In this document: positions 11,301 through 22,125 of the stretch, piece after piece | Layout: each line of letters begins with the position of its first letter | Position numbering within the stretch: the stretch's first letter is position 1 | Assembly: GCA_916048055.1 (NCBI GenBank) | Contig: CAJZHL010000020.1 | Coordinates: 124,001 to 188,000 of the forward strand | Length of the DNA: 64,000 nucleotides | Source of the DNA: Pedinophyceae sp. YPF-701 | Lineage: Eukaryota; Chlorophyta; Pedinophyceae | Direction: 5' to 3' | Translations under genes and position numbers: made by a program | The notes under the pieces: model-generated | What the model was told of the DNA's origin: nothing | Database searches by the model: none | The model's input: the letters and a program-made list of their open reading frames with translations, nothing else

Positions 11301-13872
11301 CCGAAATAGATGTGCGCGTCGCGCAGCGCGGTCTTGGTCTTCTCGGGGTGGTACTGGTCGAGGTCGGAGACGAGGAAGTGGAAGAGCGTGTAGCCGGCGG
11401 AGCACGGGTCGAAGATGCGCGGGTCCGCGCGCGGAATCACGCCCTGCGTTTCACGAACGAACAGTCGAATCTTCTCAATTGAAGCTGAGCCAGGAGAAGC
11501 AGCGGATTCGAGGACAGCGCACGGACGCCACCGAACGCGCGCCCGTGCAGCGCGAACCCCGGCCTCGATCGCCCAGGGCGCCGCACGCACGCACGTCGGC
11601 ACTCCCCCCCGTGTGCGCGTACCTCCTGCCGGAGCTCCCCGAGCGCGCGGATCACGTCGGCCTTCTTCCCGCGCGCCGCAGCGTACAGCGCGGTCATCCC
11701 GTCCTCGTCCGCCCAGTTCGGGTCCGCGTTTCGGTTCACGATCAGGTCCTTGACCTTCTCCGCCTCGCCCAGCGCGGCGCGGCGAATGAGCATGCGCGAC
11801 ACGATGTCCGGCTGGCTCAGCGCGTCGCGGCACATCTCCTCGTACACCGTGCCCTTCATCTGGTCCTCGACGAGCTGCTCGGCGATGTCGGGCGCCATGT
11901 CGACCAGCGTGTCCAGCGGACACCTCCCCTTGTTGCCCTTGATGCGGAAGTCGGACTCCAGGTCGTCGAAGGCCTTGATCATCTTCGACTGCGGAGCGGA
12001 CGGCCAGGCGCGGGGGCGCACGGTCAGACGAGGCGGGCGGGGCCGCGCGATACGATCCCAAGCCGGTCGCGGGCTGCGGGGCTGGTTCACGAGGAGCGCT
12101 GCGCCTGCGAGCGGCGAGCTTTCCGCGGCGCTGTAGGGCGGAGCGTTGCGGTGGGTCCGCGGACCTTGGAGCCGGCGCGCGTCTTGAACTCGGTGATGTA
12201 CTCGAATAGAACGCGCACGGGCGTGCGCATGTTGTCGGCCTGGCAGTTGATCACGTCCTTGCGGCCCACGCCGCGCCCGAAGAACTCGTCGGCCGTCGTG
12301 AGCGTCTTGAACGCGCGCTCGATGTCATTCCAGTATAGCGACATGTCCAGCGCCACAAAGTGAAAGAGCTTGTACCCAGCCGCGAGCTGCACGTGCTGCA
12401 TCGGGTCGCTTGGCAGCCCGATCCCCTGCACCACACACACAAATACACGCGCGCTCAGGCCCAGCACGCCCCCCACCGGAGCCCTCCTCCCTTGCCGCGC
12501 ATGCACAGATGCGCGCACCGCGAAGGAGGTGACGCGTACCTTCTTCGCCATGAGCCCGAGCGCGCGCACCACCTCGTAGTGCTTCTTCCACGCCGCGGCG
12601 TACAGCGCCGTGACGCCGCCGATGCGCGCGGAGTCGTGCTCCGAGAACTCGGCCGCCATGGACGTCAGGTGGCCCTTGCCGACGCTCGCGCGCATCGGGC
12701 TCATGTTGCGCTGCGAGGCGTTCTTGGTGACCTGCATCTGCGCGACGGCGCCCTTCTTGCCGAGGATCTGCTCCATGGTCGCCACGTAGTGGGTGTCGGC
12801 GCCGTCCTCGACCATGCGCCAGACCTCCTCGACGTCGCCGTTGTACGCCGCCTGCACCAGCGCGACGTTGATGGCTTCGTCCTCCTCGTGCTTGCTGCGG
12901 GGCGGCGAGTCGAGGAGAACCACGAGCTGTGAATCGTGCAGCTGAATCGCACGTACAATCCAACATTCGCGGACGCGCGTGGCGGATCGGCGCGGGCTCG
13001 CGGCGGCGCGCGCGTCGCGTGTATCCTGCGTTCAACGCTCGGCGTCGCATCCAGTCGCGCGCACCTCATCTGCGGGGCTTTGCTGCGCAGGGTGTGGCGC
13101 ATGCTCCGCGCAGTAGACGTGACGGCGCGCGTCGACGACAGCGCCGGCGGCAGCTGCGCGTCGCCCGCGTGCGTGCGCTCCGTCGGCGTCGACCCCGACG
13201 CCCCGTCCCCCCCCTGGTGATGGTGATTGTGCTGGGCGGCGCCGGCGCCCGGTCCAGCGTCGTCGCTGCGGCCCTGGTCCAGCGCGAGCAGCGCCGCGGC
13301 CTCGCCCTCGTCGGCGACCGGGTCCTGCGGCTCCGGTCGGGCGTGTTGCGGGGAGCCTCCGCCGCCAAGGACCGCAGGCGCGCCCGCATCGTCGCCTGCG
13401 ACGCAGGTGCAACGCGGACGCGGGGGGGTGTTAAACCGTGGGGGATCTGTGCGGCCCCGCGATGCGTCGCTCTGGGCCGGAGTCTGCCAGGCGGATCGAG
13501 AGCTGGCGGGCTGGCATCGCGAGCGCGTCGCTAGCGGGGCCGCGAGGCAGCGCGCTGCCGGAGTGCATGGCGGGCCGCGCGTGCGTGCCCGACACCGCGC
13601 GAACGGAGACGGGGCCGCGTTTCTGGGATGTGTGGAGCCCAGCGGTGTGCCTCGTGGCGCGGAACGCGAAGGAACGGCGCTCGTGGGCGCGCGGCGGCGC
13701 CGGGAGCAGCTGTTTCGCCGACATGCTGCGGGGCCGCTGGGTGCCGGGGCGCACCTGGGGGGGTGTTTTCCGTCCTGGCTGCCTGGGGCAGGGGCGACGG
13801 AGCAGGGCCGTCGCCTGCGGCGTCGCGCTGGACGAAAGGCACGAAGCCCGTCGGCGTGACCTTGTTGGACAT
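8391..13872 (-). CDS. TRPV-like cation channel with ankyrin repeats
   Basis: Twelve exons, all phase-compatible, predict 1251 residues: 13755-13872, 13065-13395, 12540-12894, 12165-12425, 11623-11988, 10878-11443, 10307-10751, 10067-10207, 9669-9900, 9437-9579, 9026-9316, 8391-8897. Residues 1-149 are disordered. Residues 150-665 hold ankyrin-type repeats (DEAINVALVQAAYNGDVEEV, VTALYAAAWKKHYEVVRALG, MTALYAAARGKKADVIRALG, LVYLGADLTVPDIRGVTPLA). Residues about 700-1083 carry six likely membrane segments, a pore-loop candidate (MFFLMLDGVSDYLDP) and an S6 of TRP type (VLLLNLLVAMMATSYE). The segment after S6 (YRLQVVEAILEIDRR) matches the TRP-box region of TRPV channels. A Lys-rich, coiled-coil-like tail follows. 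Exons 3-4 and 5-6 look like a duplication. Expected in plasma or ciliary membrane; ion selectivity and stimulus cannot be told. The first two exons are the least certain. Confidence 0.8.
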
Positions 13873-14833
13873 CTGGCCTGGAGAGTGCGGTGCTGTTGCT
13901 GGGTTCAGGGCCAGGAGCGGCGCTGAGGCCGACGGCGCGCGCGCTTCGGGCTGGTTGGTTCTATTGAAAGGATCTGACGGCGAGAAAAGGCCGGGAAGAT
14001 GCACACGGCGGCGTCGCGGGCTGCGGTTTGCTGGAACACTTGCAGCGGCGCACGCGTCGCGAGTGGGTCCGCGAGGGCCGGAACGCGAGCGTCCGGGATG
14101 TTCGTGGCCGGAGCGATCCCCGAGAAGCGTGATTCGAGCCTCGGGCTCTCAAGAGCGCAGCGGGGCGATGGAACTACAACAACAGAGGTGCACTGTCCGC
14201 GGCCTGTGCGGTGCGAAACGCGCAGCTCCGGCGCCTTTCGCGGCACACACGATGCGTTGTGCGTGCGAGTGCCCGCCGCAGGCCGGCGCGCGCTCCCTGG
14301 AGTGCTGGCGGGGGCCAACGGTCAGCTCAGCTGATGCGCTGCACGTCTGCCTGGCCGCACACACCGCGGCCCCGGGCGTAACCGAACAGAGACGCGGCCC
14401 AAAAGGCTCTCTGAAGATACATTGTGCACGCGGCGCCGTCGGTCGATCGTCCGGGTTCCGTACAGTCCGGGTTCCGCGCCTCAGAGAGCGTGTGTGCCCG
14501 CAGCGCTGAAAGCCCAGGAGGAGGTCCCACGTGACGTCGCTGTATTGCTGCAGTCGCGTCCCGCTGGCTCGCGGGATCCGCCACAGCACGAGCGTGCGCG
14601 CCAGTCGAGGCGTGGACTCCCGTTCCAGACTCCTTTTGGTGTCTCTTTTTGCAGCCTCGAATCGAGACCTCGCCTGCGACGGCGCAACGTCTGAGACCTC
14701 GCAAACGCACAGCGCTGCTCCTGCCGCGTCGCTCAAAGTCATCCTCGTCCCTCTTCTCGCGCGTCGTAGACAATCGCACATAATTACATGTCAAATCTAG
14801 AAATCTAGAAATCGTGTTTGGACCCCCCCGCCA
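13873..14833. other. Intergenic region upstream of the channel gene
   Basis: Lies between the start of the channel gene and the stop of the next - strand gene. Long open frames exist on both strands, but they are compositionally low and lack conserved motifs, so I treat them as GC-driven. A short AT-rich stretch near 14780-14815 with two tctagaaa repeats follows the neighbouring stop codon and contains TGTAA on the - strand, a possible polyadenylation signal. Confidence 0.4.
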
Positions 14834-17800
14834 TCATGATACGACGAAGCTGTCCATCACCGGCGCGCGCCGGCGGCGCTTGCTGCGCCGGACGTCCGCT
14901 GCCTCAGGCGCAGCCGCCTCCACCGCCACGGTCCCGGGCGTGCCTGCCTTCCCGCCACCCACGGGCCGGGACAGCGGCGTGGCGCGCTCCGCCGCATCGG
15001 GCCGCTTCGCCGGCCGCGTCGCCGGAGGCGGGGGCGATTGCAATGGCGGAGGCGCCGGCAGGGGCGCTCGCACTGGCACCGGCGGGGGTTGAGGCGTCGG
15101 CTTGGACACCGGCGGCGGCGGCGCCGGTGCGATCCCGAACCCCTCCTCCAGCTCTTCGATCTCTCGCAGCCGGCTCCGGTTCCCCTCGGTCTGGACCCAG
15201 CGCGGCGTCTTGCGGACAAGCACGCCCGCGTCGCGGCCCCTTCCGACGCCCTCGGCCCACAGCAGCGGGCAGCGCGCCATCAGGGACCCCGCCCTGCGCC
15301 TCGCCGTGATGAGGCTCGGAGGATCGAGTTTCCCGCGCAGAATGACGCAGTCCTCGCTGTCTGCTTCTAGGAAGTTCTGGGGAATGTCGCCGTCGGCGCT
15401 CGTGGCGCCGCGCACGCCCCACCCGTCCGGCCGCGTCGCCGGGTCGCACGCACGGCCCTGCATTCGGCGCAGCAGCCGCGCCAGCGTCTCCGCCGCGCAC
15501 CGCCGCAGCGCCGCCGCGGCACCGGGGGTTGCGTTGGCCAGCGGCGAGTCGCCGTGGGCGAGCCGGCGAAGGAGGTGGACGTGGGAGGGATCGGTGAGCG
15601 CCCTGGAGATGCGCTCGAGGAGCGAGGGTGCGTCGTGGCGCGCGAGCAGCGCGATCGCGTCCAATGATCGACGCACGGGATCCGCTTGCGCCCTCGAGGC
15701 AGACGGAAAGCTCCTTGCGCGATGGAAGGACGGGCTTGGCCTGTTCTTCTCGCGCGGAATCCTCGCCGCCGCGAGCTCCGTCTCGAGAGCCGCGACGAGC
15801 TGCACGCGCCACACCTCCACGGACGCGTCGTCGGGTTGCAGGGTGCCGAGAATGGCCGTGACGGCCGAGAGGTCCAGTCGGCGGAGGAGCGCCGCCTTCG
15901 CGAGGTCCTCGAGGCAGTACGCGAACCGCGCGAGCCGCGCCAGCGCCTCGAAAGCAGCGGCGTCAGACTCGTGCTTTGATATATACGCCACCCAGGGCCT
16001 TGGTGCTGCGGACACGGCCGGATTATCGAGGTCGAGACACCGCTGGAGCCATGCAGCGACCGCCTGGACCGTCCCGAAGCGCTCCAGCCGCGCAGCTGCC
16101 GTGGTGATGCCACAGATGACTGCCGGCGTTGGGTCCCTAGTTTGGAGCTCGATCACGGTCGCACAGGCCCGCGAGGCCTGCGGCACCCTGCGGTCGAGCA
16201 GTGCGCTGGCCAGGGCGAGGCAGTTGAGTGCACCTCTCTCGCAATCGCGCTGAGCGTGACCCCAGCAAAGGGGGTGTCTGCTTTTCTCGGCGCAGCTGCG
16301 GGCGATGAGCCCCCTCAGTGCGCCCTCGAGCGCGTCCCAGCCGAAGCGTTCCACTGCGTCCGCCACCGACGCGGGGTCCACGAGGTCGCGCGCCTGGCCC
16401 GACTGTGCCCAATCAATTGCCGCCAGCACACGCACGGTGGCCTCCGCGTCGCCCGCGAGGCACGCGCACTGCAGAGCGTCGTCCATGTACTTCCTGTCCC
16501 TCGTCGCGCGCTCGACGAGCACGCGCAGCATCGCACAGGCCTGCGAGTAGCGCTCCGGCGCGAGGGTGGCGACGTCGCCGTCGACTTGCGCGCGCACGTC
16601 CGCGAGCGCGTCGGCGAGCGCGAGGCGCCGCGCCTGGTCCACGCTGCACATGCGCGGGCGCAGCTGCAGCAGCCAGCGCGTGTACGTGTGCTCGATGTAC
16701 ACGATCTCGTCGGCGTCGTCGTCGTTCAAATTCTCCGCTCGTTGCTCGCGCCAGTTCAACGTGCCGATGCGCCCGCCGGTCGGAGGCAGCACCTCCCGCG
16801 CGGGGACGACGTTGCTGCTGCTGCGGCCACCGCCTCGCGGCCGTCCGTCGCGCAGAGAGCTCCAGGACTCCTCGCGTTCTACAATCAGTTCGCGGTCGCT
16901 CAAGTCCATGCCGTAGAGCTCGTTTTCGCCGACGATTTCGCGCTCGGATTCCCGGACGTAGTGGCCGTAGTGTTCCTCGAGGACTTCCTCGCCGTACAGA
17001 TCCTCGTCTTCATACTTCGACAGCAGGTCTTCTTGACCCCCGCACATGCAATTCCAGGTCCCGAACCCGAGCTCCGCGCATTCCCAACAGCTCTCCCCCT
17101 CCCTGTCAATCCTGAAGCCCAGGGTCGTCGTCGCGCGCCCCACGGCCACCTCCAGCCCCTCGACGCCCATCAGCATCCGCGCCACGACAGCGTCCTTCCC
17201 ACGCAGCGCGTCGGCACCGACGGGGGGGGTCTTGGAGCAGTACGCGTGCTCGAGCGGCACGACCAGGCGCTGCGGCACGTCCGCCGGCGGGTCCGCACGG
17301 AGCGCCACGTCGCTCCAGACCCGCGTGATGTCGCGCAGGACCCCCCCCCACGTCCCGGGGGTCTCCGGCGCTGACGTGGCATCGCCCGCGCACGCCGACG
17401 CCTCCGCGTCCACAGCAGCGTCTTCCCTCGGAGTCGCGTCCACCAGGTCGTACACGAGCAGCACGCGCTGGTCGGTCTCCACAGCCTCGAGGTGGTGCGT
17501 ACATCCCGCAAGGAACGCACAGCAGCACGCGTCGGTCCCGTCGAAGTGCTCGCGTGGCCAAACACCGGTCCGCATCTTCCTCTTCCACCCCGCGTGCTTC
17601 ACGACCAGCTCCCCCCCGTACGAGCGGTCCTCGGTGGGTAGAACAAGCACCATGGTGCCCAAAACCCCCCCCCTGTGGTCGCCGGGCTCCCCCAGGTCCC
17701 CCGCGGCGCCGGACAGATGCACCCGCCGCAGCACCGGCTCCACGTCGACCAGCAGGCCCAGCTCGTGTTGCGTCGCGCGGTTCGCGAGGTACTGAACATT

Positions 17801-18310
17801 GTCGCGGAAGGACTCCGACTGCGATACCAGATCGCCGCTGACGTACTCCGGCGCCCGCGGCTCGCTCCCCGATGGATCAGCGTCTCCGTCGCCCGCTGCT
17901 GTTGCGGTCGCGAAGCCCGACAGATGAGTCAGGGTAGAAAACGGCACCGGAACACCGATGTCGACGTATCCGATTCTGAGGCCCGGGAAGCCGGCGGGGC
18001 GGCCGTTGATGGTGCGGAGGGAGCTCCGCGGGCAGGACTCGTACGGGTCGAAGCCGAATTTGCACGAGAACGGCTCGCCGGTGCCGTTGCGCCTGGCAAC
18101 GACGGCGCGGGCGAAGCGGGTCCAGATGGCGCTGCCGGGGAAGTCGCGGGCGTCGCCTTTCGAGGTCGCGCCTGCGCAGTGGTGGGAGAGGGGAAGCGAG
18201 CGGTGTTCGGGCCTGGGCGGGCGTGCGGGCAGGTGCGCCAGGTGGTGGCGGACGGGCACGCGTTCTGACGGACGAGTTCGCGTTTTGTCGTATTTTTTCG
18301 AATGTCGCAT
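14834..18310 (-). CDS. Large protein with 2OG-Fe(II) oxygenase-like core
   Basis: A single uninterrupted frame from ATG 18310 to TGA encodes 1158 residues. Residues about 180-290 match the pattern of a subgroup of prolyl-hydroxylase-like 2-oxoglutarate/Fe(II) oxygenases known from algae and fungi: LGTMVLVLPTEDRSYGGELV (218-237), then a Cys/Ala strand, CTHHLEAV (270-277) and QRVLLVYDLV (281-290). The second metal-ligand His is plausible (272 or 273). The usual HxD that should lie before the first strand is not obvious; the nearest candidate is GDHRGG at about 210-215. Activity is therefore uncertain. The remaining 850 residues are helical and Cys/Ala/Arg-rich with no recognised domain. They end in a Pro-rich linker (about 1040-1095) and a strongly basic RRSKRRRRAP, a probable nuclear-localisation signal. 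Intronless, unlike its neighbours. Confidence 0.7.
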   Translation of the reverse strand: MRHSKKYDKTRTRPSERVPVRHHLAHLPARPPRPEHRSLPLSHHCAGATSKGDARDFPGSAIWTRFARAVVARRNGTGEPFSCKFGFDPYESCPRSSLRTINGRPAGFPGLRIGYVDIGVPVPFSTLTHLSGFATATAAGDGDADPSGSEPRAPEYVSGDLVSQSESFRDNVQYLANRATQHELGLLVDVEPVLRRVHLSGAAGDLGEPGDHRGGVLGTMVLVLPTEDRSYGGELVVKHAGWKRKMRTGVWPREHFDGTDACCCAFLAGCTHHLEAVETDQRVLLVYDLVDATPREDAAVDAEASACAGDATSAPETPGTWGGVLRDITRVWSDVALRADPPADVPQRLVVPLEHAYCSKTPPVGADALRGKDAVVARMLMGVEGLEVAVGRATTTLGFRIDREGESCWECAELGFGTWNCMCGGQEDLLSKYEDEDLYGEEVLEEHYGHYVRESEREIVGENELYGMDLSDRELIVEREESWSSLRDGRPRGGGRSSSNVVPAREVLPPTGGRIGTLNWREQRAENLNDDDADEIVYIEHTYTRWLLQLRPRMCSVDQARRLALADALADVRAQVDGDVATLAPERYSQACAMLRVLVERATRDRKYMDDALQCACLAGDAEATVRVLAAIDWAQSGQARDLVDPASVADAVERFGWDALEGALRGLIARSCAEKSRHPLCWGHAQRDCERGALNCLALASALLDRRVPQASRACATVIELQTRDPTPAVICGITTAAARLERFGTVQAVAAWLQRCLDLDNPAVSAAPRPWVAYISKHESDAAAFEALARLARFAYCLEDLAKAALLRRLDLSAVTAILGTLQPDDASVEVWRVQLVAALETELAAARIPREKNRPSPSFHRARSFPSASRAQADPVRRSLDAIALLARHDAPSLLERISRALTDPSHVHLLRRLAHGDSPLANATPGAAAALRRCAAETLARLLRRMQGRACDPATRPDGWGVRGATSADGDIPQNFLEADSEDCVILRGKLDPPSLITARRRAGSLMARCPLLWAEGVGRGRDAGVLVRKTPRWVQTEGNRSRLREIEELEEGFGIAPAPPPPVSKPTPQPPPVPVRAPLPAPPPLQSPPPPATRPAKRPDAAERATPLSRPVGGGKAGTPGTVAVEAAAPEAADVRRSKRRRRAPVMDSFVVS

Positions 18311-19223
18311 CGCTGACTGAAAGTCTGAAAGCGAGACAGGGTCCTAAGTTGGCTTCAACTGCGCAAGGCGCGGACAGGTGCAGTGCTCCACAGCTGGGCT
18401 CGCGACAGCCCCAATGAGATCATTTGTCGGACGCATCTATCGTCCAACGACGAGGGACATGTCATGTTCTGTGCGTGACCGCGCTGTTCCCCGCATCATG
18501 CACATGTCATGGTGCTAGAGCGCGGGGGAAAACAAACTAGCGCTCAGCTGTCCGGGCCGCCGCCCACGCACCTCCGCCTCCCGCGTTGGTCGCGTCGCGC
18601 AGGACGCCGGTCCTCATCGTGTGAGAGAAGTGATGAGCCGAGAGTCCGATGGTGCGGGCCGCGAAACCAGGTCGTTTGCGGCCATCTGGTGTCCGCGGAA
18701 GGCAAACGACGCGCGCGGGCAGCTGTCCCGCGCAGTACTTTACAGACAAGTCGCCGCCCCCTGCTGACGCGACACAAGAGCGCCCGAATATGTCAGCGAC
18801 GTCTCCTGAGCGCCCCGATGTGGCGCCGAGCGGGCAGAATCTGGCACCACGTGACGGTCAGACGCGGCAGGGAGCGAGGTGGCATCGGTGCTGGGACGGA
18901 TCGGCGCGACGCGAGACTGTCCTGCCTCGCGCGGAACGGCTCCGGCCACCCCGCTCACATCTTTCGTCATCCTTGCCCCTGAGTTGATACTTGCGCTTGC
19001 GAGGCAGACCCGCCCGCCCTGGCAGCGGCGCAGCTGCTCTGTTCCCACCTTCCCTGCCGCCTGGAACGCGCGCGGCACGGAGCCGCCCGCCGCCATCTCA
19101 ACAGATGACACTTGTTGAGAACCAAACAGGGAAACGCGACTCAAAAGCGACTGACACGCAGCAAGACAGCGACGCACTTCTCTCCGCGCAGGTGCAGCCG
19201 TACGGACTCGGCGCGCGCGGATC
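18311..19223. other. Intergenic region between the oxygenase-like gene and the LRR array
   Basis: About 0.9 kb between the 5' end of the oxygenase-like gene and the stop codon of the first array gene. No conserved motif, RNA gene or coding exon is recognised. It shares no obvious block with the spacers inside the array, so the array boundary lies at or near 19224. Confidence 0.4.
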
Positions 19224-21301
19224 TCACAGGTAGAACCCCATCATGCCTTCGAGAAGCGGGGTTCGAGGATCCCTCCACTTATACACCTCCCCCTGACACG
19301 AAGGCGTGCCTTCAGGGACGCTGAGCTTCGTGTCCCGCACGTCCCACGTGTGCAGCCGCGCGATCGCGCCGGCATCCAACACACCCCCCAGCGCTTCGCA
19401 CCCTCGCACGAGCAGCTCCTCCACCGCCGTCGCGCCCTGTGGCAGGGCTCTCAGGCTGCTGCCGCTGGCGTGGAGGACCCGCAGCTTGCCGGCGCTCGAG
19501 CCCGGGAGCACGCACTCCTCGTCGAGCTGGTCGCACTTGACGATGTGCAGCACCTCGAGCGCCGCCATGTTTCCGGGCAGCTTTCGTATAGGCGACCTCT
19601 TCGCGCTCAAACCGCGCAGCGCCGTGGCGCTGGACTCCGGCAGGAAGCCCTCCCCAGCGAGCCGCTCGCAGCTGTCGACGCGCAGGTACTCCAGCGCCTC
19701 CATGTTGTCCGGGAGCCGGCGCATGGAGCACTGCGTAGCACGTAGAAAGCGCAGCCGGGTCCCGCTTGATTCGGGCAGCCATCCGTCCGGATCGAGCTGC
19801 TCGCAATGGCACACGCTGAGGATCTCGAGCGCCTCCATGTGTGCCGGGAGTCGCTCGATCGCCGTGCTGTCCGCGAGGAGCACCCGCAGCCGTCCCGCCG
19901 ACGAGACCGGCAGCCACTCCGTGGGTGCGAGCTCCGGGCAGTAGCTCACGCTGAGCCACTCGAGGTCGGCCATGCCCTCGGGCAGGCCCCGGAGGGTGCT
20001 GTGGTCGGCGACGATGTTCCGGACGCGGGCGGCGCTCGACGGCGGAAGCAACGGCAAAGGCTCGTCCGAAGTGTCATCGAATACGCACTCGCGAATCATC
20101 AGAGACTCGAGGGCCTCCATGCCAGCGGGGAGCGAGTCGCAGCGGCCCTCGATGAGCAGCGTCTTGAGCTTCCGAACGCTCGACTCCGGCAAACGCATGG
20201 CGGCGTCACCCAGGTTTGATATCTGGAGGTGCTCGAGCGCCGTCAAGTCCTCCGGGAGCGCCCGAAGCACGGTGGCGAAGGCGTTGAGCACGCGCAGGCT
20301 GCCGCGGCAGCTGCGCGGCAGGAAGTCCTCGTCCAGCTCGGTGCCGCCTAATGGATCTAGCGCTCGCGCCATAGCACACAGGGAGATGTCTAGCTCCCGC
20401 AGCGCTGTCAGGCCGTCGGGGATCCGCGTGAGGTCGGTGTTGGCGACGCCGAGGACCTTGATGCTCGGCGCCACGCTCGCCGGCAGCCAGTTTTCGCCCC
20501 ACCGCTGCGCGATTTTGCACCCATACAGGTAGAGGTGTTCTAGCTTGGTCATGTCCGGCGTGACGGGCAGCTTGCGCCACTCGCAGCTCGCGCGAAGCTG
20601 CACGATGCGCCCCGCGTCCTGCTCGTCCGCCCCGACCTCCCGCACTACGTGCCACACCGCGGATTGGTCCGGCGACGACAGCGGCAGCCAGCCGATGCGT
20701 GCAGTGGCGCGATTCTCGACCACGCGCCGCAGCTTCCGGTACAGCTCCTGGCTCACGTCGGCCTGGTACGTGGTCCACGTCACGCCCTCGCAGCCCTCGA
20801 GCACCGCCGCCATCATCGTCAAGCACGTCGCCGCCAGCGCAGTCCGCTCGCCGGGCGACAGCCTGCGCACGATCTCCCCGCGTGGCAGCTGGCGAACAAC
20901 TTGCACGAACAGACACTCCGCCTCGTGCTGCGGGTCCTCGAGCTCTGATCCACGGCCCCTGCAAGTAGTGTCGCGCACGGCGATCGGGGGCAATTCACGC
21001 TGCAGCCCAGCCGCATCGCACGAGCCGCACTGTGCAGGACGTGCAGCGTGCCGCTCACCTCGAAGCAGGATGCCCCCGGTCGCTCGGCCGCCCGCGATCG
21101 TCCTCCTGCACAGACGCATCGCAGACAAATCCGGGGGTGTGGAGGGTGCGTGACGACGAAAACTGAAAAACACAGCTCCGGTGCGCTTCTACTGCGCTTT
21201 GTCGCGTCGCGTCGTGGCGGGCCGCGACCGCGCCCACGGGCTCTCACCTCCATGTCTCCGTGTGTCCTTTCCGGCGTTGCCGGGCCAGACGGTCCTCGCA
21301 T
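19224..21301 (-). CDS. F-box-like/LRR protein, array member A (divergent edge member)
   Basis: Exons 21248-21301, 21059-21105 and 19224-20958 join in phases 0 and 2 for 611 residues. Exon 1 (MRGPSGPATPERTHGDME) has the same 18-codon length as in other members, and exon 2 keeps the D-RGRPSD core. The F-box-like segment is at about 58-90 (QLPRGEIVRRLSPGERTALA). Leucine-rich modules follow to the C terminus, alternating LxxLxVxxCxxLxxDxWLPxSS with LRVLxAxxSxxxxLPxxM. It is clearly the most diverged member in sequence and has its own C-terminal tail ending GMMGFYL. Its intron lengths (142 and 100 bp) and upstream block match the family, so it supports the exon model independently. Probable role, from architecture only: substrate-recognition subunit of an SCF ubiquitin ligase. 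Confidence 0.75.
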
Positions 21302-22125
21302 GTCTCTCTCTCGCTGATTGGTCCGCTGCGGAATGTCCTAGACGGGACGTGCGTCGCTCTGTCGGGCCTGGAGGTGGTCGCTGAAGCCCCCTACGGAGAT
21401 GTGCAAAGACTGGGGGGCACCTTATGGGGCTTGCGAACTGTGCCGTTCAAACACGATATGTCGTGTGACGTCTGGTGGCTGGCTATCTCACCGTCGTGTC
21501 CAGCGCCCCCAAGTCGCTGTTGCACGTCCTCTGCGGCCCCTGAGAAGCAACCCGAAGCAGCGGCGCCCTTGGCGCGTTACACGTGCCGGAGGCGCGTTCA
21601 TGCGTCCTATCAGGGACCTTGTGGCGCACCTTGATACTGGGTTAACGCGCCGGGATGCTCTGAAACACGCCCTCGTCGCTGCAGCCACGCGGCGCGGGCG
21701 TCTCCCTGCCAGGCACTCAACCTTGTTCCGGCACCGCGGTGCGTGGCGGTTCGGTCCGTATGCGCACGCAGTATCGCGAAGCAGTCCACGGTGCGCCAAA
21801 GGCGGCCGTCATCGACGGCGTCAGGCCCGTTCGAGGACCCCGGGGAGTTGAGTAGCAGGGTTGGGGGGAGTGAGGAGCATGTGTCAGGGGCGTTTGGCAG
21901 CGTAGCCCCGGGTGAGCAGAGACCGATCCTGCGACTTACAGGGGCTGTGGTGCAGCGCGCCGGCGGGCTGCGGTGTGCAGCCGCACATGTGGGCGCGCAT
22001 GCTACCACGGGACGCCAAGTGACGACCTGCGGTGGACGTGGCCTGCGGCCGCTTCGTCGCCCTGCGCTGGCCCGGCGGCTGGCTCCGTGGCTGCGCTTTC
22101 GGCGAGCGTAGAGGTTCATCCGGCG
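21302..22125. other. Spacer A-B
   Basis: Contains the family's conserved upstream block at about 21483-21570, some 180 bp from the start of member A. The rest resembles the I-J spacer (45196-46002), including a GT-rich stretch near 21850-21900. It lacks the TTGTTGACACAAT motif that other spacers carry downstream of the genes. Confidence 0.6.

Noticed and set aside
14780-14800. TGTAA as proof of a chlorophyte polyadenylation signal
   Set aside because: Seen downstream of one gene, but absent or inconsistent after the others, so it cannot fix the lineage.
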